A stretch of DNA of 22,049 nt, taken from contig CANQMJ010000026.1 in NCBI GenBank assembly GCA_947624945.1, positions 1 to 22,049 on the forward strand. The letters run 5' to 3'. Origin of the DNA: an uncultured Clostridia bacterium (lineage in GTDB: Bacteria; Bacillota; Clostridia; Oscillospirales; CAG-272). The notes below the pieces were generated by a model that saw only the letters and a list, made by a program, of their open reading frames with translations, made no database searches and was not told where the DNA came from. Position numbers and translations under genes: made by a program. Positions 1 to 8,386 of the stretch are shown here, piece by piece. Numbering within the stretch: position 1 is the first letter of the stretch; each line of letters starts with the position of its first letter.

Positions 1-877
1 TGAATACAGGCATCAGCGCGAAATCGTCGACGGTGTATTTGCCGCCCGCAAAATCAGTGTAGAACCAGGTGTCCCATATGAACGTCATGACAGCGCTGCC
101 CGAACCGAGCGACTCGCTTATCTCGCCCCATCCCGTGCGCATGTAGTCGGAGCCGAACCAGCCCTTCTCCGCCGCTCCCGCTATCCACGACGCCATATCG
201 GCGACGGCGGGGATATCAGCGTATGCGATCTCTTTGCCGTTCAGCTTTTCGAGCATATCGGGGTCGTCGGCGAAAATCGGATCAAGCCCGAACTGGAACA
301 TCCATGTGCAGCCGTTCGCGGGCCAGCATATCGGCGTGTAGCCGAGGTCGCACAGCGTCTGACACAAAACGTCGAATTCCGCCTGCGTCGACGCGGGACG
401 CAGACCGAGACTGTCGAGCAGCGTTTTATTGTAGTAGCAGCCGGAGACCGAGCTCTCCCAAAACGGCAGTCCGAGCAGGTTGCCGTCGCCGTCGATGCAG
501 TATGCGCGCGCGCTGTCGGTCAGATCGGACGCCCACTTTTCATCGTTGAGATACATAAAATTGTTCTTTACGTCGAATCTGTTGAGATCCGCATTGTTGA
601 AATGCATGAAGATGTCGGGAACGTCGCCCTCCGCGAACCTCTTTGACGCCTCATTCTCGAACGCGTCGTCCTCGATGCTTATTATCTCTAACTTTTTGCC
701 TGTCTCGCTCTCGTAATGCTCGAATATCGCCGTCATGTAGCTTTTTTCCATGTCGCTCTTTCTGCCCATGACGGTCAGACCGTCGCCGCCTCCTATCGCA
801 TCGCACGACGCGAGCACCAGCAAAGCGACAGCCGCCGCGACGAGCGTCAATATAATTTTCCGCGCACTATGTACCAT
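1..877 (-). CDS. Extracellular solute-binding lipoprotein (sugar ABC type), C-terminus cut by window edge
   Basis: Reading the minus strand from an ATG at 877 gives 292 open codons running off the window, so the C-terminus is missing. The N-terminus has basic residues, a hydrophobic stretch and a lipobox ending LASC with the lipid-bearing Cys at about residue 25, so the product should be a membrane-anchored lipoprotein on the outer face. The mature part looks like a family-1 extracellular solute-binding protein: a variable N-terminal lobe, then a GLPFWE-type segment, a YYNK segment and a CWPANG segment as in sugar-binding components of ABC importers. The start is 22 nt downstream of the stop of the hybrid kinase at 899-3841, so the two are probably one transcript. 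An in-frame stop at 893-895 limits the start. The ligand cannot be read from sequence; the protein could feed an importer or present ligand to the neighbouring kinase. Confidence 0.85.
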   Translation of the reverse strand, partial: MVHSARKIILTLVAAAVALLVLASCDAIGGGDGLTVMGRKSDMEKSYMTAIFEHYESETGKKLEIISIEDDAFENEASKRFAEGDVPDIFMHFNNADLNRFDVKNNFMYLNDEKWASDLTDSARAYCIDGDGNLLGLPFWESSVSGCYYNKTLLDSLGLRPASTQAEFDVLCQTLCDLGYTPICWPANGCTWMFQFGLDPIFADDPDMLEKLNGKEIAYADIPAVADMASWIAGAAEKGWFGSDYMRTGWGEISESLGSGSAVMTFIWDTWFYTDFAGGKYTVDDFALMPVF

Positions 878-898
878 ACGTTCCCCATACTCTCATTT

Positions 899-3841
899 TC
901 AGTTTTTTCTCCGCTCGCTCATTTTCTTTCCGATAAGCTCGCGCACCGCGTCCATGTCTATCGGCTTCGCGAGGTGACCGTCCATGCCCGATTCGAGCGC
1001 GTCTCTTACGTCCTCCGCGAACGTGTTCGCCGTCATCGCCACGATCGGTATCGTTGCCGCGTCCTCTCTTTCGAGCGCGCGTATCGTCCTCGTCGCCTCA
1101 TATCCGTTCATCACCGGCATCTGCACGTCCATCAGTATCATGTCGTAATGTCCCGGTTCGGCAGCTTTGAACATTTCGACGGCCTCGCTGCCGTTCGGCG
1201 CGAGCTCGCACTTCGCGCCCTCCATGTAGAGCATCTCGGTGAGTATCTCCGCGTTGAGCTCGTTATCCTCCGCAACAAGGAACAGCATGCCGGAAAGCAC
1301 GCTCTTTTCCTGCGTCTGCGGCGCAGTCTCTGTCGCTGATACCGCATCGTCAAGCAGCGGCTTTATCGTCTGCCAGAACGTCGACGCGAAGAACGGCTTC
1401 GGCATGAACGCGTTGATCCCCGCTTCCCGCGCCTCGTCCTCTATCTCCGACCAATCGTACGACGTCAAAACGAGTATCGGCACGTCGGCGCCGACCTTTT
1501 CCCTTATCCTGCGCGCCGTCTGTACTCCGTCCATGCCCGGCATCTTCCAGTCGAGGAGTATGACGTTGTAGCCTTCGCCCCTGTCGTGGGCATCGACCGT
1601 CATCGTCACCGCCTCCTCACCGCTCGTCGCGCACGCGACGTCGACACCGGTATCGCGCATCATCTCACGCACCGTCATGCAGACGTCGTATTCGTCGTCG
1701 GCGACGAGCATGCGCGTGACCTTGTGGCGGAACCATGCGTCCTCCGCGTCCTTTTCCGGCAGCGCGAGCGTGAGTTCTACCGTGAATGTGCTCCCCTTGC
1801 CCGGCTCGCTCTCGACCATGATGATGCCTCCCATCAAGTCGACGAGATTCTTCGTTATCGCCATGCCGAGGCCGGTGCCCTGTATCTTGTTCGTGACCGA
1901 ATTTATCTCACGGCTGAACGGATTGAACACCTTTTCCTGGAATTCCTTGCTCATTCCGATGCCGTTGTCGCGGACGACGAAGCGCAGCTTAACGAACTGC
2001 TGCGCCGTCTGCGGCAGCTCGCTTATGATGAAGTCGACCTTTCCGCCGTCGGGCGTATATTTGACAGCGTTTGAAAGGAGATTCAGGAGTATCTGATTGA
2101 GCCTGAGCTTGTCGCCGAGCACCTGTTCGGGCGGCGCGCCGGTCACATGTATCGTGAACGTCTGTCCCTTCGCCTTTGCCTGCGGCATTATAATGATATT
2201 AAGCTCCTCGAGCAGCTCGGGAAGGCTGAATTTGTCCACGTTGAGCGACGTCTTGCCGCTCTCTATCTTCGACATATCGAGCACGTCGTTGATTAGGCTC
2301 AGAAGGTGATGTCCCGACGCCATTATCTTTCTCGTATACTCGCGCACCTTTTCGGGTTTGTCCGCGTCCTTCTCGAGCAGCACCGAGAAACCCACGATCG
2401 CGTTCATCGGCGTCCTTATGTCGTGCGACATGTTCGATAAGAAGTTGCTCTTTGCCTCGTTCGCGCTCTTTGCGGCGTCGAGCGCCTCTTTGAGCTTCTG
2501 ATTCATCTGCTGTTCGAGCGTGCGGTCCGACATCACGACTATATACTTCCGCGTGTCGTTTATGTTCATGTTGTATATCGTCATCCTGTACCAGCGGCGC
2601 TCCCCCGTCGTCTGGTGCATGTACTCGCACTCCCAGTACCTGTTCTGATTGAGCGGTATCGCGTCGAGCTCGACCTTGGGTATGACGACATTGAAGTTTA
2701 CCGCGCACTTTTCGAGCACGCGCACATCTTTTCTCGCGTCATCTATGCTTATGCCGAGCAGCCTGTCTATGTTCGGACTTATGTAGTCAACATGCTGATT
2801 CTCCGAATCAAGCATTATGAATATGTCGTCGACGCTGTTTGACAAAACGTCGAACATGCGCTCCCTGTATTCGAGTTCAGCGCGGCTTTTGCGCGTCTGA
2901 TCGACGCTTCTCATGACAAAGAAGACGACGCCTGCAAAGCATATCAGAAGGAATATTGCGATCAGCACCGTTATCGTCGTATTCTGCACCGTTTTGAATC
3001 CGGCGCTGACGACGTCTCTCGGCACGATGCTTAGGAGCATGTAGTCCTGGTATCCGATCGGCTGGTACAGTATGCAGTTCTCGCTTTTGTTTATCTTACA
3101 CGTCAGAACGCCGGACTCTCCGTTTTTCCAGTCGTTCTCCATGTTCGCGATCTCTTCGTCGTCGAGGTCAGACGCGGAATCGAGATAGCGCAGATAGTTG
3201 GCGAACGCGCCGCCGCCCGCCTGCGTCGACAGAAGCACGCTTCCGTCACTGTGTATGACGAAGCATATCGCGTTGCCCGCGAACGCCTCTACCCGCAGCG
3301 AATTCGCAATATCGGCGTTTGTATAACTCATCGCTATCGCGTCGTATTCAAAGCCCTTGTACGTGCCGTTCTCCACCGGCACCGCAAATATCGTCACAAC
3401 GCTGCCGTCCGACAGCGTCTCGCCTACCATGATAGGCTGCTTTCCCGACGTCAGCACGTCCCATTCGCCGCCGAGCTTCAACTCGGGCTCGTTCCCGTCA
3501 AGCGTCATGCTGCGTTTGTCGTCGGAAAGGAAATAGAACTCCGAAAATCCCCAGTACTGCTTTTTCCTGTCTATAAATCCCGGGAAGCTGTCCTCGTCGT
3601 TCTCGTCGCCGGAGGTGAGGTCGAGGTGGTCGCCCCAGCCGACGAGCAGTCCCCAGTTTCGCTCGACGAACATGCCGAACGCACTGTTGACCTGCCCGTA
3701 TATCTCGCTCAAATGATCGGTACTGTCCTCGTATATCTTAGCGGAGATGAAATCGAAATATATAACACCGATAAGCACGGAAGCTATTGCAACCGCGCAC
3801 ATCATTATCGCAAGCATGAATTTTCCGCGCCCTTTTTTCAT
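899..3841 (-). CDS. Hybrid sensor histidine kinase with PAS and two receiver domains
   Basis: 980 aa membrane sensor kinase. Transmembrane helices at about residues 8-29 and 287-310 bracket an extracytoplasmic region of about 255 aa that resembles a double-Cache sensor (inference). A PAS-like domain follows at about 325-445, then a short coiled coil. HisKA has the phospho-acceptor H473 (NMSHDIRTPMN). HATPase_c has an N box near 591, a DNGIGM G1 box at 625-630 and GTGLGMAI at 655-662. Two receiver domains follow, with phospho-acceptors D764 (DWKMPGMDG) and D905 (DVQMPVMNG), both with intact acidic pockets and the conserved C-terminal Lys (KP). There is no HPt or DNA-binding domain. The start is supported by a GGAGGA site at 3849-3854 seven bases upstream. 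The gene has its own promoter and is followed at 22 nt by a solute-binding lipoprotein, suggesting that it senses an extracellular nutrient. Kinase, ATPase and both receivers look functional. Confidence 0.95.
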   Translation of the reverse strand: MKKGRGKFMLAIMMCAVAIASVLIGVIYFDFISAKIYEDSTDHLSEIYGQVNSAFGMFVERNWGLLVGWGDHLDLTSGDENDEDSFPGFIDRKKQYWGFSEFYFLSDDKRSMTLDGNEPELKLGGEWDVLTSGKQPIMVGETLSDGSVVTIFAVPVENGTYKGFEYDAIAMSYTNADIANSLRVEAFAGNAICFVIHSDGSVLLSTQAGGGAFANYLRYLDSASDLDDEEIANMENDWKNGESGVLTCKINKSENCILYQPIGYQDYMLLSIVPRDVVSAGFKTVQNTTITVLIAIFLLICFAGVVFFVMRSVDQTRKSRAELEYRERMFDVLSNSVDDIFIMLDSENQHVDYISPNIDRLLGISIDDARKDVRVLEKCAVNFNVVIPKVELDAIPLNQNRYWECEYMHQTTGERRWYRMTIYNMNINDTRKYIVVMSDRTLEQQMNQKLKEALDAAKSANEAKSNFLSNMSHDIRTPMNAIVGFSVLLEKDADKPEKVREYTRKIMASGHHLLSLINDVLDMSKIESGKTSLNVDKFSLPELLEELNIIIMPQAKAKGQTFTIHVTGAPPEQVLGDKLRLNQILLNLLSNAVKYTPDGGKVDFIISELPQTAQQFVKLRFVVRDNGIGMSKEFQEKVFNPFSREINSVTNKIQGTGLGMAITKNLVDLMGGIIMVESEPGKGSTFTVELTLALPEKDAEDAWFRHKVTRMLVADDEYDVCMTVREMMRDTGVDVACATSGEEAVTMTVDAHDRGEGYNVILLDWKMPGMDGVQTARRIREKVGADVPILVLTSYDWSEIEDEAREAGINAFMPKPFFASTFWQTIKPLLDDAVSATETAPQTQEKSVLSGMLFLVAEDNELNAEILTEMLYMEGAKCELAPNGSEAVEMFKAAEPGHYDMILMDVQMPVMNGYEATRTIRALEREDAATIPIVAMTANTFAEDVRDALESGMDGHLAKPIDMDAVRELIGKKMSERRKN

Positions 3842-3891
3842 GCGTATATCCTCCGATCCGCAAAACCGACAAGCGAGATACAGTTATATAT

Positions 3892-3920
3892 ATTTTATCA
3901 TATTAAGCGACGGAAATCAA
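3892..3920 (-). promoter_or_regulatory. Vegetative promoter of the hybrid kinase/solute-binding operon
   Basis: On the minus strand the -35 TTGATT (3915-3920) and -10 TAAAAT (3892-3897) are separated by exactly 17 bp in an AT-rich intergenic stretch. This leaves a leader of about 45 nt before the start codon at 3841. The rest of 3842-4026 is AT-rich and holds no other recognisable signal. Confidence 0.6.
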
Positions 3921-4026
3921 TTGTAAAATTGCATTTGAACATTATTTCCTTACGATTTATATTATAAATGAACATGCGACGCGCCGTGCGATTATATAAT
4001 ACCGCACTTTTCTCCCGCTAAAGATC

Positions 4027-4058
4027 GTCGCGGAGAGTGAAGACCCGCTCTCCGCGAC
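4027..4058 (-). terminator. Hairpin terminator candidate after the upstream hybrid kinase
   Basis: A perfect 11-bp GC-rich stem (arms 4027-4037 and 4048-4058) lies about 30 nt past the stop of the kinase at 4090-7377. It can be extended by a G-U and a G-C pair. The downstream side on the minus strand has only a short T run (CTTTAGC), so it is a weak intrinsic terminator or an mRNA 3'-end stabiliser. It separates the two kinase genes. Confidence 0.5.
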
Positions 4059-4089
4059 ACATTTCTCTATTGTTTTAAGGCTGAAGCAG

Positions 4090-7000
4090 CTATTCCCCGT
4101 CCTTGAAAAGCTCCCGCAGCAGTTCCAGCATCTTGTCGATGTCGATAGGCTTTGCGAGATGTCCGTCCATGCCCGCCTCGAGCGCACGCTCGCGGTCCTC
4201 GTCGAACGCGTTCGCCGTCATCGCTATTATCGGTATCCCCGCGAGCGCTTTATTTTCAAGACCGCGTATCCTGTGCGTCGCCGCGTACCCGTCCATTATC
4301 GGCATTTGTATATCCATTAAGATGAGGCTGTAATATCCGGGCTCCGACTTTTCAACTTTTTCACACGCCTCGACGCCGTTTTCCGCCGTCTCGACGATGA
4401 AGCCCGCCTCGGTCAGTATCTCGACCGCGATCTCGCGGTTGAGCTCATTGTCCTCCGCCAAAAGTATGCGCTTGCCGTCGAAGCTGTCATCTCTCGGCAT
4501 CTCTTTCACGTCGTCCGCCTGCTCGTTTTTGTCGACGCCGAGACTGCGTTCGAGAGTTCTGTGCAGGTCGGAGGCGAAAAGCGGCTTACTTATGAACCCG
4601 GTGACGCCGGCATGACGCGCCTCCGCCTCGATGTCGGTCCAGTCATACGCCGACATAAGTATTATCGGCGAATCGTTGCCCACGACGCGCCTTATCTCGC
4701 GCACCGTGTCGATACCGCTCAGATCCGGCATCGACCAGTCGACGATGTAGACCTCGAACGGGTCGGTGAGCTCCACCGCCTCCGTCGTGCGCGCGACAGC
4801 CTCTCTGCCCGAGAGCGCCCATTCGGCGCGCATACCGATCTGACGCAGCATCTTCGATACGCTCTGACAGCATATCATGTCGTCGTCGACGACGAGTCCG
4901 CGGAACCCCTTCAGCTCCGCTATCGGGCTCATCTCCTGATGCTCGGCTGAGAAGCGGAACTCGAGAGTGACCGTGAACGTCGTCCCCTTGCCCTGCTCGC
5001 TTTCGACCGTTATCGTGCCTCCCATCATGTCGACGATATTCTTCGTTATCGCCATGCCGAGTCCCGTGCCCTGTATTCCGCTGACGGTCGTGCTCTGCTC
5101 GCGCGTGAACGGGTCAAAGACCGTTTTCGCAAATTCGGGACTCATGCCGATGCCGGTGTCGCTGACCTTGAATTCGTAAACGCCTCTCTGCGGCGACCGA
5201 GACTGCCTCTCCGTCACGCGTACCGCGACGGTGCCGCCCGCGGGCGTGAACTTTATCGCGTTTGACGTCAGATTGAGAAGTATCTGATTGAGGCGCAGCT
5301 TGTCGCAATATACCTCCTCGTCCGTGACGTCGACGGTGTCGATATACAGCTCGAGCTTTTTCGAATGAACGTCAGACTGTATGATATTGCGCAGGCTCTG
5401 GAGTATGTCCGCGAGATTTTCGGGGCGCTCGTTTATCGTGACCTTGCCCGACTCGATGCGGCTCATGTCGAGCACGTCGTTTATGAGCGACAGAAGATGA
5501 TTGGAAGCCTGCGCGATCTTTGATAGATAGTCCTGCGCGCGCTCCCTGTTGTCGAGATGTGTCGTCGTCAGCGCCGTATAACCGATTATAGCGTTCATCG
5601 GCGTTCTGATGTCGTGCGACATATTGTTGAGGAATGTCGTCTTTGCGCGGTTCGCGGCGTCTGCGGCGCCGAGAGCGCGCGTCAGCTCCTCTGTCTTTTC
5701 CTCGAGCTCATGCGTCGCGTCCGCGATCTTCTTTTTGAGTATGCGCTGATTGTGCATCCTCACCGCGAGCTGGATAATGACAAATATCAAAAGGAGTATG
5801 AACATGACGGCGAGCACGCTGTAGCCGGGATTTCTGTATAAAAATCCGACGAGCGTCATCTCGGTCCTGAGTCCCGCGTCGATCTCCCTCGAGACAATGG
5901 CGTCGAGCTGCGCGCTCGAAAAGCTGTCGGCGCCCTTGTCGAGCAGAGACAACAGATACCTGCCGTCCGGGACGTTTTCACCGACCGCGAACGCGAGCGA
6001 CGTCTCACCGAATACGACCGACGTCAGCCTGTTGCGAGTGTCGTTGCCCACATACCGCTCCGCCATGTACGAATAAAATACAGTCGCGTCGGCGTCGCCG
6101 TGAAGAACGGCGTCGACACATTCGTCCGCGGTCGGATACCGCACTATCTCGGCGTCCGCATATCTGTCCGCGACCATCATATCGATAGCGTCCGAGCGCT
6201 CCGTCACCGCGAGCTTCTTTACGCTGCCCGAAAAGCCGTCGAGCGTCAAACGGGCGAAATTCGTTTGATAGTACGGGACCGTTATCTTGTAGCCTTCTTT
6301 TTCGGCTAAGTAATAGTCGCCAGCAAAATCGAGCACGACGTCGGCACCGCCCTCGGCACGCAGAGCGTAATACTCGTTTCTGTCTTTTGTCTTTATGAAT
6401 TCATATTTGAGCCCGAGCTTCTTCGCGAGCTCTCTGAATATCGCTGGAAGTATTCCCGCCGCCTCGTCGCCGTCAAAGTAGCAGTACGGTGCGCGTTCGG
6501 GATTGAACAAAAGACGGAGCGTCCTGTCCTCGCTTTTGAACTTGTCAAGGTACGCCCGCTCGCCCTCGTTCATGATTATCGAGCCGCCGCTGTCTGTCGA
6601 ATAATACTTCTCATGCAGCGTTTCGCGCCAGTTCGGATCGTGGAGGTCCATCTCGTCGATCGCGTCGTTTATGCGCTCCATCAGATCCTTGTTGTCCTTG
6701 TTCGTGCATATGTAGAACGGACTCGCGTCGAACGATTCGAGCAGCCATTCGTCCTCGAGCAGCCGCAGACTGCCCGTGACCGCGGCGTCGATGCTGCCGT
6801 TGCGCAGCGACGCCGAAAGCGAATCCTGACCTGCAAAATAGACAGGCGTATAAGTAAATCCGTGCTCGGCCGCAAACCGCTCAAAGTTCGCGTTTTTCGA
6901 GTTGCCCTCGAGCATACCGACCGTTATGCCGTCGTATGTTTCGTAATCGCCCTCGACGATGTCGTTATTGCCGGCCCTGACCGTTATTATCGTCGAGTTG

Positions 7001-7377
7001 ACGCCTATCGGCTGATCGGAAAACAGGAATTCTTCCTCGCGCTCCGGCGTCTTTGAAACGGACGTGACGATGTCGACCTTGCCCTCTCTCAGCATTTCGA
7101 GCGAATCCGCGTACGACATATCGTAGCCGACATATTCGTACCGCCATCCGCCGTGTATCGCGATACGCTGGAGAAATTCGTAACCGTATCCGCTTTTGTG
7201 TCCGTCGGCGGCGATGATATGATACCCGGAAAACGCGAAAAACCCGACGCGCAGGACCTCCGATGCAGACTCTTTATCAGTTTTGCCGTCCGCATCTGCG
7301 GCAAACAGCCGCACGGGGCATGACATCAAAGCCAGTAAAAGCGCCATGACAAAGCAAAGCATTCGTTTTCGTTTCAT
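4090..7377 (-). CDS. BvgS-like hybrid sensor histidine kinase with two periplasmic-binding-type sensor domains and two receivers
   Basis: 1095 aa from the ATG at 7377, chosen because a GGAGGA site sits seven bases upstream and the product then begins with a classical signal peptide (KRKR, hydrophobic core, cleavage near LFAADA). The open frame extends further upstream, but that part has no ribosome site. Two tandem SBP_bac_3-like domains (about 40-265 and 285-500) form the extracellular sensor. One membrane helix lies at about 518-540, followed by a coiled coil. HisKA has H588 (NMSHDIRTPMN), then HATPase_c with an N box near 706, DTGIGM at 740-745 and GTGLGMAI at 770-777. Receiver 1 has D880 (DWSMPDLSG) and receiver 2 has D1022 (DIQMPIMDG). 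The build is BvgS/EvgS-like but lacks the C-terminal HPt. The cytoplasmic half closely parallels the kinase at 899-3841, suggesting duplication with sensor exchange. The ligand is probably a small polar molecule such as an amino acid (inference). Confidence 0.95.
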   Translation of the reverse strand: MKRKRMLCFVMALLLALMSCPVRLFAADADGKTDKESASEVLRVGFFAFSGYHIIAADGHKSGYGYEFLQRIAIHGGWRYEYVGYDMSYADSLEMLREGKVDIVTSVSKTPEREEEFLFSDQPIGVNSTIITVRAGNNDIVEGDYETYDGITVGMLEGNSKNANFERFAAEHGFTYTPVYFAGQDSLSASLRNGSIDAAVTGSLRLLEDEWLLESFDASPFYICTNKDNKDLMERINDAIDEMDLHDPNWRETLHEKYYSTDSGGSIIMNEGERAYLDKFKSEDRTLRLLFNPERAPYCYFDGDEAAGILPAIFRELAKKLGLKYEFIKTKDRNEYYALRAEGGADVVLDFAGDYYLAEKEGYKITVPYYQTNFARLTLDGFSGSVKKLAVTERSDAIDMMVADRYADAEIVRYPTADECVDAVLHGDADATVFYSYMAERYVGNDTRNRLTSVVFGETSLAFAVGENVPDGRYLLSLLDKGADSFSSAQLDAIVSREIDAGLRTEMTLVGFLYRNPGYSVLAVMFILLLIFVIIQLAVRMHNQRILKKKIADATHELEEKTEELTRALGAADAANRAKTTFLNNMSHDIRTPMNAIIGYTALTTTHLDNRERAQDYLSKIAQASNHLLSLINDVLDMSRIESGKVTINERPENLADILQSLRNIIQSDVHSKKLELYIDTVDVTDEEVYCDKLRLNQILLNLTSNAIKFTPAGGTVAVRVTERQSRSPQRGVYEFKVSDTGIGMSPEFAKTVFDPFTREQSTTVSGIQGTGLGMAITKNIVDMMGGTITVESEQGKGTTFTVTLEFRFSAEHQEMSPIAELKGFRGLVVDDDMICCQSVSKMLRQIGMRAEWALSGREAVARTTEAVELTDPFEVYIVDWSMPDLSGIDTVREIRRVVGNDSPIILMSAYDWTDIEAEARHAGVTGFISKPLFASDLHRTLERSLGVDKNEQADDVKEMPRDDSFDGKRILLAEDNELNREIAVEILTEAGFIVETAENGVEACEKVEKSEPGYYSLILMDIQMPIMDGYAATHRIRGLENKALAGIPIIAMTANAFDEDRERALEAGMDGHLAKPIDIDKMLELLRELFKDGE

Positions 7378-7394
7378 GATCATTTCCTCCGACG

Positions 7395-7417
7395 AAGCCG
7401 CGGCAAAGCCGCAGCTT
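7395..7417 (-). other. Leader hairpin just upstream of the kinase ribosome site
   Basis: Two 10-nt arms (7395-7404 and 7408-7417) match as an inverted repeat with one mismatch around an AAA loop. The hairpin lies between the promoter at 7448-7476 and the GGAGGA site, within the predicted 60-nt leader. It could influence translation or mRNA stability; no regulatory ligand site is recognisable. Confidence 0.35.
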
Positions 7418-7447
7418 TTGGGACTTGCGCACCAGTTTTGCGATGAT

Positions 7448-7476
7448 ATTATACATGAAAACAAAATCGTTTGCAA
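7448..7476 (-). promoter_or_regulatory. Vegetative promoter of the BvgS-like kinase
   Basis: On the minus strand the -35 TTGCAA (7471-7476) and a perfect -10 TATAAT (7448-7453) are 17 bp apart. The predicted leader is about 60 nt. A further AT-rich TATAAT-containing stretch lies at about 7500-7530 but has no good -35. Confidence 0.7.
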
Positions 7477-7844
7477 TAGCCATTGATGCCCGCAAATCAT
7501 ATTATACATTATACTATATTTTATTAATGTCGACACCGCATTTCATATTCAATATTGCGTACTGTGCCGCCGCAGAACCAGAATCATCACGCTTTTCGCG
7601 AAGCGAAAACCGCCGCCGTCCAAGTGACGGCAAAGAGCCGTAGGCTTCGCAGCTTCACCTACGCGCACTGTGCTCGTGCGTTGACGGCGCGACACGGCTC
7701 GACGCAGACACGACGTTTAGGCGGCGCAGTCGCCCCGTCGCGAGGGAGCTGTTATGCCGGTATGTTGACGCGGTCGGAGCCCCAGAGCCTTTCTTGCCGC
7801 CGACTCGATAACATCGACGACACACGGGAGCCTCTTTCGGGTTC

Positions 7845-7882
7845 GACAAGGGTGACTTTCTTGCGAGAAAGTCCCCCTTGTC
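7845..7882. repeat. Core hairpin of repeat copy A
   Basis: Arms of 17 nt around a TGCG loop pair with a single mismatch; the same hairpin in copy B (13815-13852) is perfect. On the plus strand it is followed by AAAAA rather than T residues, so on the minus strand the T run precedes the stem. That is the wrong side for an intrinsic terminator in either direction, so it is described as a structural hairpin. Confidence 0.75.
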
Positions 7883-8051
7883 AAAAACCAATTTGTTGGT
7901 GTGAAAGACGTCACCACGTCAGATGAACAAAGGCAGCTGCCGGTCGGTACAGACTGTATAATGAACCGCGGTGAGCGGAGATACCAGTGAAGGGTACGGT
8001 TGAGCGATTACGCGAAAAGTAAAAAATAATACATAAATTTGTGAAAAGTAC

Positions 8052-8080
8052 TTGACAAATTTCAAATTTTGTGGTATAAT
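8052..8080 (+). promoter_or_regulatory. Consensus promoter inside repeat copy A
   Basis: TTGACA (8052-8057), a 17-bp spacer and TATAAT (8075-8080) form a full sigma-A consensus promoter pointing into the right arm. Copy B retains the position, but with the degenerate form TCGACA-18 bp-CATAAT. No protein start follows closely, so any transcript begins as a non-coding RNA at about 8087. Confidence 0.75.
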
Positions 8081-8111
8081 ATAAGCAGATGAGGGGATAA
8101 GACAGATCGCG

Positions 8112-8143
8112 TGTTCGCAGGTTGGGCGGGGAGCCTGCGAACA
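8112..8143 (+). other. Hairpin at the start of the predicted repeat-element transcript
   Basis: A perfect 10-bp stem (8112-8121 with 8134-8143) encloses a G-rich 12-nt loop, starting about 25 nt after the predicted transcription start. The region between promoter and hairpin (GATGAGGGGATAAGAC) and the loop are conserved in copy B, where the distal part of the stem is partly lost. Confidence 0.6.
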
Positions 8144-8386
8144 GCTCCCTCGCGACGGGGCGACTGCGCCGTCGAAGCGTCGTGTCTGCGTCGAGCCGTG
8201 TCGCGTCGAGCAGCGCACGAGCAAGGTGCGTGTAGATGTGGCTGCGAAGCCTACGGCACGTTGCCAAATTTGGACGGCGGCGTGTTTGCTTACGCGAAAA
8301 TGTGTGTGTAACGTCTTCTCGTTACACTCGAAGCCGTCTTACACTTTTCGCTTCGCGAAAAGTGTGGTGAAACTTGATTGGCAAAG

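Larger units (their letters stand above)
7590..8366 (+). repeat. Non-coding repeat element, copy A, with long modular inverted arms
   Basis: No gene lies between 7378 and 8518. A left arm (7590-7753) and right arm (8140-8366) are imperfect inverted copies. Shared boxes from outside in are: a TTTTCGC-GAA-GCGAAAA hairpin, CCGCCGCC, GCCGTAGGCTT, a CGCAC..GTGCG hairpin, GACGCAGACACGACG, GGCGCAGTCG and GCGAGGGAGCTGTT. The inner 32 bp (7722-7753 against 8140-8171) are a perfect inverted repeat. The core (about 7820-8140) contains a 17-bp hairpin, a GACGT..ACGTC dyad, a CCGC..GCGG dyad and a consensus promoter. The same element recurs inverted at 13402-14121. No transposase, clear target duplication or credible ORF was found. 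It may be a MITE-like element or a structured RNA locus. Orientation + is defined by the core promoter. Confidence 0.85.

Noticed and set aside
3251..3967. Long plus-strand open frame opposite the hybrid kinase (238 codons)
   Set aside because: It is antisense to a well-supported kinase, has no family-like motif or ribosome site, and its composition is that of a GC-rich shadow frame.
7845..7882. Intrinsic terminator
   Set aside because: The T run is 5' of the stem on the minus strand and the plus strand has A residues after it, so the signal has the wrong polarity.
7555..8311. Several 60-120 codon frames on both strands within repeat copy A (and the same in copy B)
   Set aside because: They cross the inverted arms and hairpins, lack ribosome sites, are rich in Arg/Ser/Pro from GC-rich repeats and are not maintained in frame between the two copies.
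7590..8366. CRISPR array or insertion sequence
   Set aside because: There are no regularly spaced direct repeats with unique spacers, and no transposase frame; repeats are inverted and modular.
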